A DNA stretch of 32,475 bases, taken from NCBI GenBank assembly GCA_009695275.1, contig SIBF01000032.1, positions 1 to 32,475 of the forward strand, given 5' to 3'. Every line of letters starts with the position of its first letter. The first letter of the stretch is position 1. The position numbers were made by a program, and so were the translations under genes. The DNA comes from Pedosphaera sp. Its GTDB lineage: Bacteria > Verrucomicrobiota > Verrucomicrobiia > Limisphaerales > F1-12-MAGs170. A model generated the notes under the pieces. The model was given only the letters and a program-made list of their open reading frames with translations. It had not been told where the DNA came from and made no database searches. This document shows positions 16,877 to 25,800 of this stretch, one piece after another.

Positions 16877-18841
16877 ATGTTCTTCGCCAATTCAAGAATG
16901 CTCTGGCTCCTGCTCATTGCTGTGCCGCTCTTGACCACGTTCTTTTGGTGGTCCTGGCGGAAGCGTCAGAAGCTCACGGCTCAGTTCGTTCAATCGCGAC
17001 TGCTCGCCAACCTGACCGTTGGCATTTCCAAGACTGCCATCAAGATCAGGATGACTCTGCTTGTCATGACTGTAGCCATGCTCCTGCTCACCCTCGCCCG
17101 GCCCATGTGGGGCGAAGTCTCTGAACAGGTCCGCCAGCGCGGACTCGACATCGTTGTCGCCATTGACACCTCGCGCAGCATGCTCGCCGAGGACATAGCA
17201 CCGAACCGCCTCAAACGCGCCAAATACGCCGCGCTGGACTTGATGAAGTACGCAAAGAACGACCGCCTTGGATTGGTCGCCTTTGCCGGAAGCGCTTTCC
17301 TTCAATGTCCGTTGACGCTTGATGACGAGGCGTTCCGACAGAGCGTCGATGCTCTCGAAGTCGGAATAATCCCCCAGGGAGGCACCGCCATCTCGGAAGC
17401 AATCGACGCTAGTTTGGGCGCTTTCAAGGAAGATGCGGATAACTTCAAGATCCTCGTCATCTTCACGGACGGCGAGGACCACGATGAGAATGCCGAAGCC
17501 GCCGCGGACAAGGCCAAACGCGCCGGAATGCGCGTCTTTACCGTCGGCGTCGGAACCGCGAACGGAGAGCTTCTGCGGGTCCAGGATGAAAATGGACGCT
17601 CGGATTACATCAAGGACGAGCAGGGCAACGTCGTTAAATCCCGCCTGAATGAATCTCTGCTTAAGCAACTCGCGACATCCACGGAAGGCTTCTACCTGCC
17701 GATGAGCGGCGCCGACACCGCAAAGGTTCTCTATCATCAGGGGCTCGAACCCCTCCCGCGCAGCGAGTCCACAACCAAGATGATCCGATCCCACCGCGAC
17801 CAGTTTGTATGGCCGCTAGGGCTTGCCATCATGCTGTTGCTTCTGGAAATCTTCTGGCCCGAGCGGAAAAGTCCGGATCGAGCCATGTCGCCCGTGCCAC
17901 CAACGTCGAACGAAGATTTGCGAAAAGCCGTCGCGCTCCTCGCGATGCTCGCAATGACACTGCAAGCCATCGCTTCTCCGACCAGTGCGCTGCGTCGGTA
18001 CCAGAAGGGGGATTACCCGGCGGCTCAAAAAGAATTCGAACGGCTTGCGGAAAAGAGTCCGGCGGACGCCCGCCTGCACTACAACGCTGGAGCCTCCGCC
18101 TATCAGGCAGGAGAATACGAGAAGGCGTTGACGCACTTCCAATCAGCGCTCTCGCCCGACAACCTCACCTTGCAACAAAACTCTTATTACAATCTCGGTA
18201 ATACTCAGTTCAGGCTTGGGGAGTCCCAGGAAGATCCAGCTCAGAAATCCGAGGCTTGGGAAAACGCCATCCACAGTTACGAATCCTCCTTGAAGCTCAA
18301 TCCGACCGACGCGGATACCAAACACAACCTTGAACTGGTCAGACAAAAGCTCGAAGAACTGAAGAAGCAGCAGAAGCAGGACAAGAAGGACAACCAGAAA
18401 CAGGATCAGAAGGACAAGAACGACAAAGACGAGTCCAAGCAAGACCAGCAAAAACAATCCCAACAGGACAAGGACAAGAAGCAGGACGAGAAAAAGGACC
18501 GGGATAAATCAGGCTCAAAGGACGACGAGAAGAAGGATTCCAAGCAGAAAGAGGAAAAACAAAAGCCCGAGGAAAAGAAGGACCAGCAGCAGAGCTCTCA
18601 AAACGACAAGAACAAAGACAAAGACCAGCAGCAGTCCAAGTCGGGTGAACAATCTCCCAAAGACGATGCCAACAAGGACAAGGACCAGGCGCAATCCGCT
18701 CAGCAGGCGATCCCCGGCCAGATGTCCAAGGAGCAGGCGGAAAAACTGCTCAACACAGTCCGGGCAGAAGAGAAGGCGATGATCTTCCAGCCGATCGAAA
18801 ATAAGAACCGAACACGCAATCGAGTGTTCAAGGATTGGTAG
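16877..18841 (+). CDS. batB: BatB-BatC fusion: VWA membrane protein with TPR and Lys/Asp/Gln-rich tail
   Basis: Residues 1-330 are BatB: two N-terminal spans, the LARPMWGEV motif, a VWA domain with MIDAS D97-T-S-R-S101, GGTAISEAI and FTDGEDHDEN, and a C-terminal span near 312-328. Residues about 350-370 form a second hydrophobic stretch (AVALLAMLAMTLQAIAS), then TPR repeats (about 370-490, e.g. LHYNAGASAYQAGEYEKALTHF and SYYNLGNTQFRLG) as in BatC. The tail, about 495-612, is almost only Lys, Asp, Gln, Glu and Ser. BatB and BatC are separate in Bacteroides. An in-frame ATG at 17885 stands just before the second hydrophobic stretch and could start a separate exported BatC. Fusion or dual product cannot be decided from sequence. 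Confidence 0.88.
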   Translation: MFFANSRMLWLLLIAVPLLTTFFWWSWRKRQKLTAQFVQSRLLANLTVGISKTAIKIRMTLLVMTVAMLLLTLARPMWGEVSEQVRQRGLDIVVAIDTSRSMLAEDIAPNRLKRAKYAALDLMKYAKNDRLGLVAFAGSAFLQCPLTLDDEAFRQSVDALEVGIIPQGGTAISEAIDASLGAFKEDADNFKILVIFTDGEDHDENAEAAADKAKRAGMRVFTVGVGTANGELLRVQDENGRSDYIKDEQGNVVKSRLNESLLKQLATSTEGFYLPMSGADTAKVLYHQGLEPLPRSESTTKMIRSHRDQFVWPLGLAIMLLLLEIFWPERKSPDRAMSPVPPTSNEDLRKAVALLAMLAMTLQAIASPTSALRRYQKGDYPAAQKEFERLAEKSPADARLHYNAGASAYQAGEYEKALTHFQSALSPDNLTLQQNSYYNLGNTQFRLGESQEDPAQKSEAWENAIHSYESSLKLNPTDADTKHNLELVRQKLEELKKQQKQDKKDNQKQDQKDKNDKDESKQDQQKQSQQDKDKKQDEKKDRDKSGSKDDEKKDSKQKEEKQKPEEKKDQQQSSQNDKNKDKDQQQSKSGEQSPKDDANKDKDQAQSAQQAIPGQMSKEQAEKLLNTVRAEEKAMIFQPIENKNRTRNRVFKDW

Positions 18842-18848
18842 AAGCTGC

Positions 18849-20723
18849 ATGGAATTCTGGCTCGGGAAACAATCAAGGAGTTGCTCAACGCTTTTCAGTT
18901 GGGCACTTCCAACCATTGCCGCATGGGTTCACAGGATCAGGTTGAGAACTCCAGCTTTCCTCATCTCCTGCTGGCTTCTAGCCCTGGTCAATTCCATTGC
19001 CCAAGCTCAGCCGAGCGTCACGGCTTCGTTGGATCGAGACACAATCACGCTGGGCGAGACGGCGGCTTTGACGCTTCGCTTCGAAGGCGGCCGCCCAGCC
19101 CAGGCTCCCGGGATTCCAGCAACGCCAAACCTCACGGTCCAGTACGCCGGCAACCGTAGCGAGTTTCAGATGATCAATGGCCGAAGCAGTTCCGCACTGA
19201 TTCTCACTTACCAGCTCACTCCTTCCGCCGCCGGCGAGTACTCGATCCCTGCGATATCATCCACCGTGGATCGCCAACGGATTAGCACCCAGCCCGTGAA
19301 ACTCCGGGTGCTTCCCGCCGACGCTTCAGCGAGCGGCAATGGACAAGCCCGCTATGCTTTCATCAAATTGATCCCCGCCCGCACCAATGTTTTCGTAGGT
19401 GAGGTCTTTCCGGTGGATATGCAGCTCTACTTCGCAGTCCGCGGAGAAGGGCTCCAGATTCCGCAAATCCAAACCGAAGGTTTTGTGTTCAGTCCCGTCC
19501 AGCAGGACCCTCGCAATCAAGATCCGCCCGGTACACAAATCGGTGCCGTGAGCTACAAGATTCTCAGCTTTCACACGACAGCCACCGCCGCAAAAATAGG
19601 AACCTTAACCCTCGGCCCGGCGCAAGCCAGCCTCGTCATTCATATCCCGGTGAACAACGCTCGACGGGCCCGCGATGCTTTTGAGGATTTCTTCGACTTC
19701 GGCCCTCGTGCGCAGAAACAACAGGTCACCTTGACCAGCGACCCGGTTTCCATCGAAGTATCACCGGTCCCCACCATTGGACAACCGGCGGACTTCAGCG
19801 GAGCGGTTGGCTCCTACACATGGACGGTCACAGCCAGCCCAACGAATGTAACTGTCGGCGACCCGATCACGTTGAAAATCCAACTGAGAGGTGAAGGCGC
19901 CCTCGATTCACTCGCGTTGCCAGCCTACGACTGGCGGGAGTTCAAATCCTATCCTCCCATCACCAGGACGGAGCCCGAAGACCAGCTCGGCATCCGTGGA
20001 GTCAAGACGTTTGAGCAGGTCATCATTCCTCAGAACGCCGACGTGAAAGAAATACCGTCGCTCTCCTTCACTTTCTTCGACACCAGGCGCAAAGGCTACC
20101 AAACCTTGAAGCAACCGGCCGTGCCAGTGACCGTCAAGCCGGGCAGTGGTGGCCAGCCTCAAATCGCACTTTCATCTGGCGCATCACCGTCATCGGAGAA
20201 CAGGACTGACAATCTTCAGGACATCGCGCACATCAGACCGTACCTCGGTCAGTTGACGATCGCCCGACCTCCCCTGCTCCATCAGCGGTGGTTTCTGGCA
20301 TTGCAGACTGTTCCACTCCTTGGTTGGCTCGCGGTGGCAACCTGGCGCCGCCGACAAGATTCCCTTGCCCGCAATCCGCGACGCCGACGACGCGCCGAAG
20401 TTGCGGCCGTAGTCCGGCGCAGCCTGAACCAGCTCCCCGGCCTGGCCAAAGCCGACAACGCGGCGGAGTTTTTCGCGACGCTCTTTCGCCTCCTGCAAGA
20501 ACAACTCGGTGAGCGCCTTGATCTGCCCGCCTCCGCCATTACGGAGTCTGTGCTCGATGACCGCCTCCCGGCACTCGGAGCAACGAGCGAACTTGTTGCC
20601 GAACTTCACGAGTTGTTCCGCTCATGCAACCAGGCCCTTTACGCGGGGCCCGTTTCCAGCCAGCAACTGATGTCGCTCGTTCCGAAGGCTGAAATCGCCA
20701 TACGGCAACTGCAGCAGCTCTAA
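18849..20723 (+). CDS. batD: BatD-like protein (aerotolerance operon)
   Basis: The 624-residue protein has a signal peptide (PAFLISCWLLALVNSIAQA), several beta-sandwich domains beginning VTASLDRDTITLGETAALTLRFEG as in BatD, a membrane span near 480-495 (FLALQTVPLLGWLAVATW) flanked by an Arg-rich stretch, and a C-terminal helical cytoplasmic domain with a pattern similar to DUF4381 tails (AEFFATLFRLLQEQLGERL). BatD is presumed to be a large periplasmic partner of BatA/B. From the ATG at 18849 the n-region is unusually long (about 32 residues); a TTG at 18942 gives a compact signal peptide beginning at RTPAF and is a plausible alternative. It starts 7 bp after the previous stop. Confidence 0.88.
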   Translation: MEFWLGKQSRSCSTLFSWALPTIAAWVHRIRLRTPAFLISCWLLALVNSIAQAQPSVTASLDRDTITLGETAALTLRFEGGRPAQAPGIPATPNLTVQYAGNRSEFQMINGRSSSALILTYQLTPSAAGEYSIPAISSTVDRQRISTQPVKLRVLPADASASGNGQARYAFIKLIPARTNVFVGEVFPVDMQLYFAVRGEGLQIPQIQTEGFVFSPVQQDPRNQDPPGTQIGAVSYKILSFHTTATAAKIGTLTLGPAQASLVIHIPVNNARRARDAFEDFFDFGPRAQKQQVTLTSDPVSIEVSPVPTIGQPADFSGAVGSYTWTVTASPTNVTVGDPITLKIQLRGEGALDSLALPAYDWREFKSYPPITRTEPEDQLGIRGVKTFEQVIIPQNADVKEIPSLSFTFFDTRRKGYQTLKQPAVPVTVKPGSGGQPQIALSSGASPSSENRTDNLQDIAHIRPYLGQLTIARPPLLHQRWFLALQTVPLLGWLAVATWRRRQDSLARNPRRRRRAEVAAVVRRSLNQLPGLAKADNAAEFFATLFRLLQEQLGERLDLPASAITESVLDDRLPALGATSELVAELHELFRSCNQALYAGPVSSQQLMSLVPKAEIAIRQLQQL

Positions 20724-20778
20724 TCGATTCGATGTTGATTAAATCTGCCAATCCTAACCGGAACGATTCAAGAGGAGC

Positions 20779-20794
20779 GCGGCATTTATTCCGC
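20779..20794. repeat. Palindromic intergenic repeat core before batE
   Basis: GCGGCATTTATTCCGC is an almost perfect palindrome (one mismatched pair) in the 200-bp gap between batD and batE. The sequence around it (20769-20860) reads open in the batE frame but encodes residues unlike any signal peptide or TPR. I take it for an intergenic repeat rather than coding DNA. Confidence 0.45.
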
Positions 20795-20923
20795 AGCGGT
20801 GTGGAATGCCCACCTCGGCCGGAGATTTCCAGCGCGGCAAATTGCTCTTCGTGTTGGTCACTTTCCAGTGACTTGGTTTTCGACCCCTTGGAATCTCGTC
20901 GAGCCTACGGCCCTTGCGGAGTT

Positions 20924-21733
20924 GTGAATTGGAGAACTAGAACACACAGCGGCCCACGCCAGAAACTCCTGCTGCTCCACGCGACTCTGATCCTCCTCAG
21001 TCTGCTTCTTCCGGCAGTTTCATCACTCAATGCCTTCGCAGCCCAGCCGACAGCCACCTTCGAGCAAGCCAATCAATTTTACGAACAACGAAAATACCCG
21101 GAAGCCGCGGTCGCCTACAATCAATTGCTCGATCAGGGAATGCTCTCACCAGCCCTGCGTTTCAACTTGGGAAACGCTCTCTTCAAGTCCGGGGAAACCG
21201 GCAAGGCAATCGTCCAGTATCGGTTAGCAGCTCAACACCTACCCCGCGACCGTGACGTATTGCACAACCTCAAGTTTGCTCGTGGCGTTGTCCAGGGTGC
21301 CGCCATGATCCCTGGCCGTTGGCGCGACTGGATGCGGTTTCTCTCCCTGGACGAACTCGCCTTGATCTCAACAACAGTTATCTGGGGATTCTTCTCCTTG
21401 CTGATCGCAGGGCAGGTTTGGCCCGAGCGGAGGCAGATATTCCGCAGTTCATTGTTCACCATCGCCACGGTTGCGTTGCTCACCAGCGCCTGGCTCGCCT
21501 GGCGTTGGTTCGAGGACATCGGCAGCAGACCGGCAGTTGTAACGACGGGCGAAGCGGTCGTCCGCCTCGGACCGTTCGAGGAATCGCAAAGTTCCTTCGT
21601 CCTCCGGAATGGCACTGAAATCCATATCGCAAACGCGAAAGAAGACTGGCTCCAGATCTTGGACCCTGCCGGGCGGACGGGATGGTTGAAAAAGAACTCA
21701 GTGACGCAGATCCACACTCCTGTGCCTCAATGA
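20924..21733 (+). CDS. batE: BatE-like TPR / SH3-domain membrane protein
   Basis: From the GTG at 20924 the product is 269 residues and begins with a well-formed signal peptide (basic n-region, then LLLLHATLILLSLLLPAVSS). TPR repeats follow (about 45-125: ATFEQANQFYEQRKYPEAAV, LRFNLGNALFKSGETGKAI), two membrane spans (about 150-170 and 183-205), and a C-terminal bacterial SH3 domain (VRLGPFEESQSSFVLRNGTE, DWLQILDPAGRTGWLKKNSV). This is the BatE architecture. The frame is open back to an ATG at 20732, but the intervening 64 codons include repeat-like DNA and no plausible domain, so GTG 20924 is preferred. It is the last gene of the Bat cluster. Confidence 0.85.
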   Translation: MNWRTRTHSGPRQKLLLLHATLILLSLLLPAVSSLNAFAAQPTATFEQANQFYEQRKYPEAAVAYNQLLDQGMLSPALRFNLGNALFKSGETGKAIVQYRLAAQHLPRDRDVLHNLKFARGVVQGAAMIPGRWRDWMRFLSLDELALISTTVIWGFFSLLIAGQVWPERRQIFRSSLFTIATVALLTSAWLAWRWFEDIGSRPAVVTTGEAVVRLGPFEESQSSFVLRNGTEIHIANAKEDWLQILDPAGRTGWLKKNSVTQIHTPVPQ

Positions 21734-21759
21734 GCCCCCAATGTCGGTAACACTGCTGG

Positions 21760-21787
21760 AAAGAGGCCAGTCCCGATTGGCCCCTTT
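21760..21787 (+). terminator. Candidate hairpin terminator after batE
   Basis: AAAGAGGCCA (21760-21769) pairs with TGGCCCCTTT (21778-21787) except for one A/C mismatch, around an 8-nt loop. It lies 27 bp past the batE stop and between convergent genes. No long T run follows, so it may be a Rho-dependent or processing hairpin. Confidence 0.4.
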
Positions 21788-21817
21788 ACGATTTCACTGC
21801 GTGTCACCACTTGGGCT

Positions 21818-22662
21818 CTATCGGCTCCAGTCGAGTATCATTCCTTTTGTCTTCCCGTCGAGTTGGTTCCTCACAGAACGAGACCGGTTTACGATAAACT
21901 GTTTAAGTTGATGCCCGGCCCTCCCGGGATCAAATGGGTCACCTCGCCATCGTGGAAGGACTTTCTCACTCACCGCTTCTTCGAAGCGCGCCAGGCGAAA
22001 AGTCGATTCTGCTGAGATCGCACTCCGAATCGATGTGGCGATCGCGTCGATGCGCGGATTCAGACGCTCAGGATTGAATCTGGTTGTGAGCAATTCCTCC
22101 AATCGTTCGCGGTAGATCTTCCGAAACTCTTCGACAGCCAGGACCCTCTCAAGAAATCTGTTTTCTCCCACCCACGGATGCCAGATGCTGGCCCGTTCGC
22201 GTGTCCCCGCCGTGCCGACTCGCGGAAAGTTGCCCCAGGCATGGTCCAAATCCCAAGGGATGAAGCCAAACTTGTTCGATTGCGGATCCAGATAAGCATA
22301 AAAGTTTTGCCCGTTGCTCAGGAATCCGTCGTAGCTTGCGATCAATGTCAATGCCCCGAGAAAACGCGCAAAGGCGTCATAATCAAGAAACTCGCCGAGC
22401 CGCTGGGCGAACTCTGCATCATCCGCATGTGAAATCAATTTGGCGAACTCCACAACACGGCGCTGCTGCGCTTCACTCGCTTTCGTCTTCAGATCTTAAA
22501 TATTGGCATACTCGCCCCATCATCGCCGACATCCTCAAACAGTTTTCCCGTGACGGGTTTGAAGATCGGGGCCGACTTCCTCCCGAAATGTTGTTTGCCA
22601 AATGCGCTGTCGATGTTTTCCACCATCAGGTACAAGCCCAACGCCTTGTGCTCAAACCGTTA
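21818..22662 (-). pseudogene. CotH-kinase-domain protein remnant
   Basis: The lower part (211 residues up to 22453) is clearly CotH-like: EFAKLISHADDAEFAQRLGE, a GQNFYAYLDPQSNKFGFIPW segment, DLDHAWGNFP, HPWVGENRFLERVL and a C-terminal VRNQLDGK. Reading further upstream in the same frame gives LGLYLMVENIDSAFGKQHFG and KPVTGKLFEDVGDDGAS, also CotH-like, but interrupted by a TGA near 22496 and a TAA at 22660-22662. Around 22480-22520 the reading suggests two compensating single-base shifts. The N-terminal half of the domain is missing. CotH proteins are spore-coat or secreted protein kinases; this copy is most likely non-functional. Confidence 0.8.
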
Positions 22663-22685
22663 ATCGATCCAACGCGAAAAATTCA

Positions 22686-22751
22686 GCACAGAGTTATGGA
22701 GGACACAGAAGCCACGGAAAACAACTCTCTGCGTCCTCCAAAACTCTGTGC
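22686..22751. repeat. 66-bp imperfect inverted repeat (CACAGAG-type)
   Basis: GCACAGAGTT (22686-22695) is the perfect complement of AACTCTGTGC (22742-22751), and GGAGGAC (22698-22704) of GTCCTCC (22733-22739); the two helices are separated by symmetric 2-nt mismatches. A further CAGA/TCTG pair extends the stem. It lies just beyond the 3' end of the large minus-strand gene and may also act as its terminator or RNA-stabilizing hairpin. It belongs to a common type of intergenic repeat built of CACAGAG and GGAGGAC words. Confidence 0.7.
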
Positions 22752-22819
22752 TTTATCTTCCGGTTCATGGAGGGTGCCAGGATGCCCCCCCGGTGGCTTT
22801 ATCCCCGAAGGTTGCAGCC

Positions 22820-25800
22820 TTACCTGGCCGCCTGTGTTTTCCCTGGGGCTGCGTTTGCCGGGTTCGAGAGGATCTTCTCGACAGCATCCTTGACACCTTC
22901 CGCTGGGATGTCGCGGGCAAGGAGTTTGCCGTCCGGGCCGATCAAGAAAATTGATGGAAACATGTTCAATCCATAATCCATCGGCAAGGAGCTCTTGCTC
23001 GCATCACCCGCGATGACTTGCAGCCATGTCATTTGCCGGGCAGCAGTCACTTCTTTCGCAGCCTTAACATCGTCATCGAGATTCACGCTCAGGATGGAGA
23101 GACGCCCCCCCTTGCCATGTGATTCCGCAAGGGCGCGCAAGCCGGCGAGTTCATTCGTCATGGTACCAGCCCATGTACTCGTCCACACGTGGAGCACCAG
23201 ATGACGGCCTTTGAAGTCTTCGAGCTTCACTGTTTTCCCGTTGTAATCCTTCATCGCAAATCCCGGCGCGGCTTCTCCGACCTTCGCCTGACGCATTATC
23301 CGAAGTGTGAGCGTGCCTAGATCAACGGGCTCATCGCCCTTCGCATCGGCGACAACCACGGGATGCGCAAGATTTCCAAGCGGACGCCGCATTCCCGGGT
23401 CTTGACCTTCACCGGGTTCCATTACGTTAATGTTCAGGTCGTAATTTCCAGGTATAACATCGTCCGCGTGGAAAGTACCGTCCTCGGCAAACTCGACCGG
23501 GAAAGATCTCTGCCTGGCCGCGGCCTTTTTGAATTCGTCACTTTCCTGCCACTTCGCCATATCTTCAGGCGTCCTGAGCTTTCGCGGTGGCTGCGGCCAT
23601 TTTGTGGAAATCTGGCTGAACCCGCTGTGCTTCCAGTCGATTTGATTTGTCACGCCAGAGGCGACCACACGCCCAATCACGTTCCGGCCTGTGCCACCCA
23701 TAGCCACGGTTGTGGTCTCACCCGGCGCGACCGTCACTGGCATGTTCATGGAGTGCATCCATGAGTTCTGATCGGTCTTGACCTGACGCACCAGCATGCG
23801 CTCACCGGGCGGCACTTTTCCGAAAACGAATTTCCCGTCAGAGTCGGTGCGTGCCTGGAACTGCTCGAAATCGTACTGAAGTGCATCCGGGCCCATCACC
23901 ATCCCGGGAGCAAGCATGACTGTCTGGTTTTCCGCCGGCTTGCGTGCGATCTTCAGCACACCCTCGATGCGTCCCCAAGCCTGAAGCTTGATCGGTTCGT
24001 TGGTTTTGAAGTTGGCCACAGCAACCTCGGCGTAACCCTTGTCATGCACGGCATGAATCGTTTTGGTCTCCACTTCCGGATTGAATGCAAAGGCCCCTTT
24101 GCCATCGGCGGTCACGATCTGAACATCCGGGTTGTGATTACCGAAACGACCCAGCGACAACGCGAGGTGGCTTGAGCCCCCTCCCCTGATTGCCAGTTCT
24201 GTTCCTGATGCCGGTTTGCCATCAGCGAAGACCACCAGACCACTGAGGCCCACCCCCTTCTTCATCTCGAAGGAGAGCGTAAGGTCCACGCCTTCCTTGA
24301 ATGTCCCGCGCGCGATTTCTGGAAGATAGCCCGGAGCGTCAATCTTGACGGCAAGCCGTTCAGATTCACCCCAAGCAAATGAATGTCCGCCATTTCGGCC
24401 GGGTTTGGTTTGCCAGGGTTGCCAGTTGACCTGGCCTGGAGATTCTCCCCATTGCTGGCCGGGTGTGACCTTGAACTCCGCAATGGGTTGCCTGGTCCCG
24501 GCATCGATCACTTTGACCCCCACGCGAGGAGCCTTGCGAAGAGTGAAGAGATGCTCCTGATCGCCAGGTGGCACCTGTTGACCATTCAGGGTGGCGAAGT
24601 CCTGTTTGTTGATGCTCAACATCACTGTTTCTTTGGGAACGCCATCCAAAGTAAACCGGCCTTCCTCATCGCTCACGGAGTTCAAATTCATATTCTGATT
24701 GCCGGGGTTGCTCGCGAAATTCTGCAAATTCACCCTGGCTCCGGAGATCCCGTTCCCTTGGTTATCGACAACCCGCCCAACCACACTTCGGCCCGTGCCT
24801 CCCATCACGACGGAGGTGGTCTCGCCGGGTTTGACCGTCACTGGTGTGTTCATGGAATATGTCCATGAGTTCTGTTCGGCTTTCGCCAGTCTTACCAGCA
24901 TGCGCTCACCGGGGGGAACTTTGCTGAAAAGGAATTTTCCATCTGTGTCGGTGCGTGCCTGGAATCCCTCAAAATCGTACTGAATCCCTTCCGGGCCCGT
25001 CATCATTCCCTGATTGAGCATGACCGCCTGGTTGGCCGGTTTTGCGATCTTCAGCACACCCTCGATGCGTCCCCAAGCCTGGAGCTTGATTGGTTCGTTG
25101 GTTTTGAAGTTCGCCACAGCAACCTCGGCGTAACCCTTGTCATGCACGGCATAAATCATCTTCGCTTCCGCCTCGGGATTGAACGCAAAGGCCCCTTTGT
25201 CATCGGCGGTCACGACCTGAACGTCCGGGTTGCGATTACCGAAACGACCTTGAGCCAGGGAGAGATAGCTTGAGCCTCCTCCACGGATTGCCAGTTCAGT
25301 GCCTGATGCCGGCTTGCCATCAGAGAAGACCACCAGACCACTGAGCCCAGTGCCCTTCTTCATTGCAAAGGTGAGAGTGATGTCTTCCCCTTCCTTTGGC
25401 GACGAACGAGCAATCTCCGGGAGATAGCCTGGAGCGTCGATCTTGACAGCCAGCCGTTCAGATTCGGACCAGGTGAAAGTGTGTTCGCCATTGCGGCCGG
25501 GTTTGTTCTGCCAGGAGTGCCAATTGACCTGGCCTGCGGACTCTCCCCACTGCTGCCCGGGCGTAACCTTGAACTCCGGGATGGGTTGTTTGGTCCCGGC
25601 ATCGATCACTTTGACCACCACCCGAGGCGCTTTGCGCAGCGTGAAGAGATGCTCCTGCTCTCCGGGCGCAACCTGCTGGCCGTTGAGGTTGGCAAAGTCC
25701 TGTTTGTAAATACCCAGCATCACGGATTCGTTGGGCGCGCCATTCCAGGTAAACCGGCCTTCCTCATCTGTCGTGGAATTCCACTCCACGGTCTGGTTGC

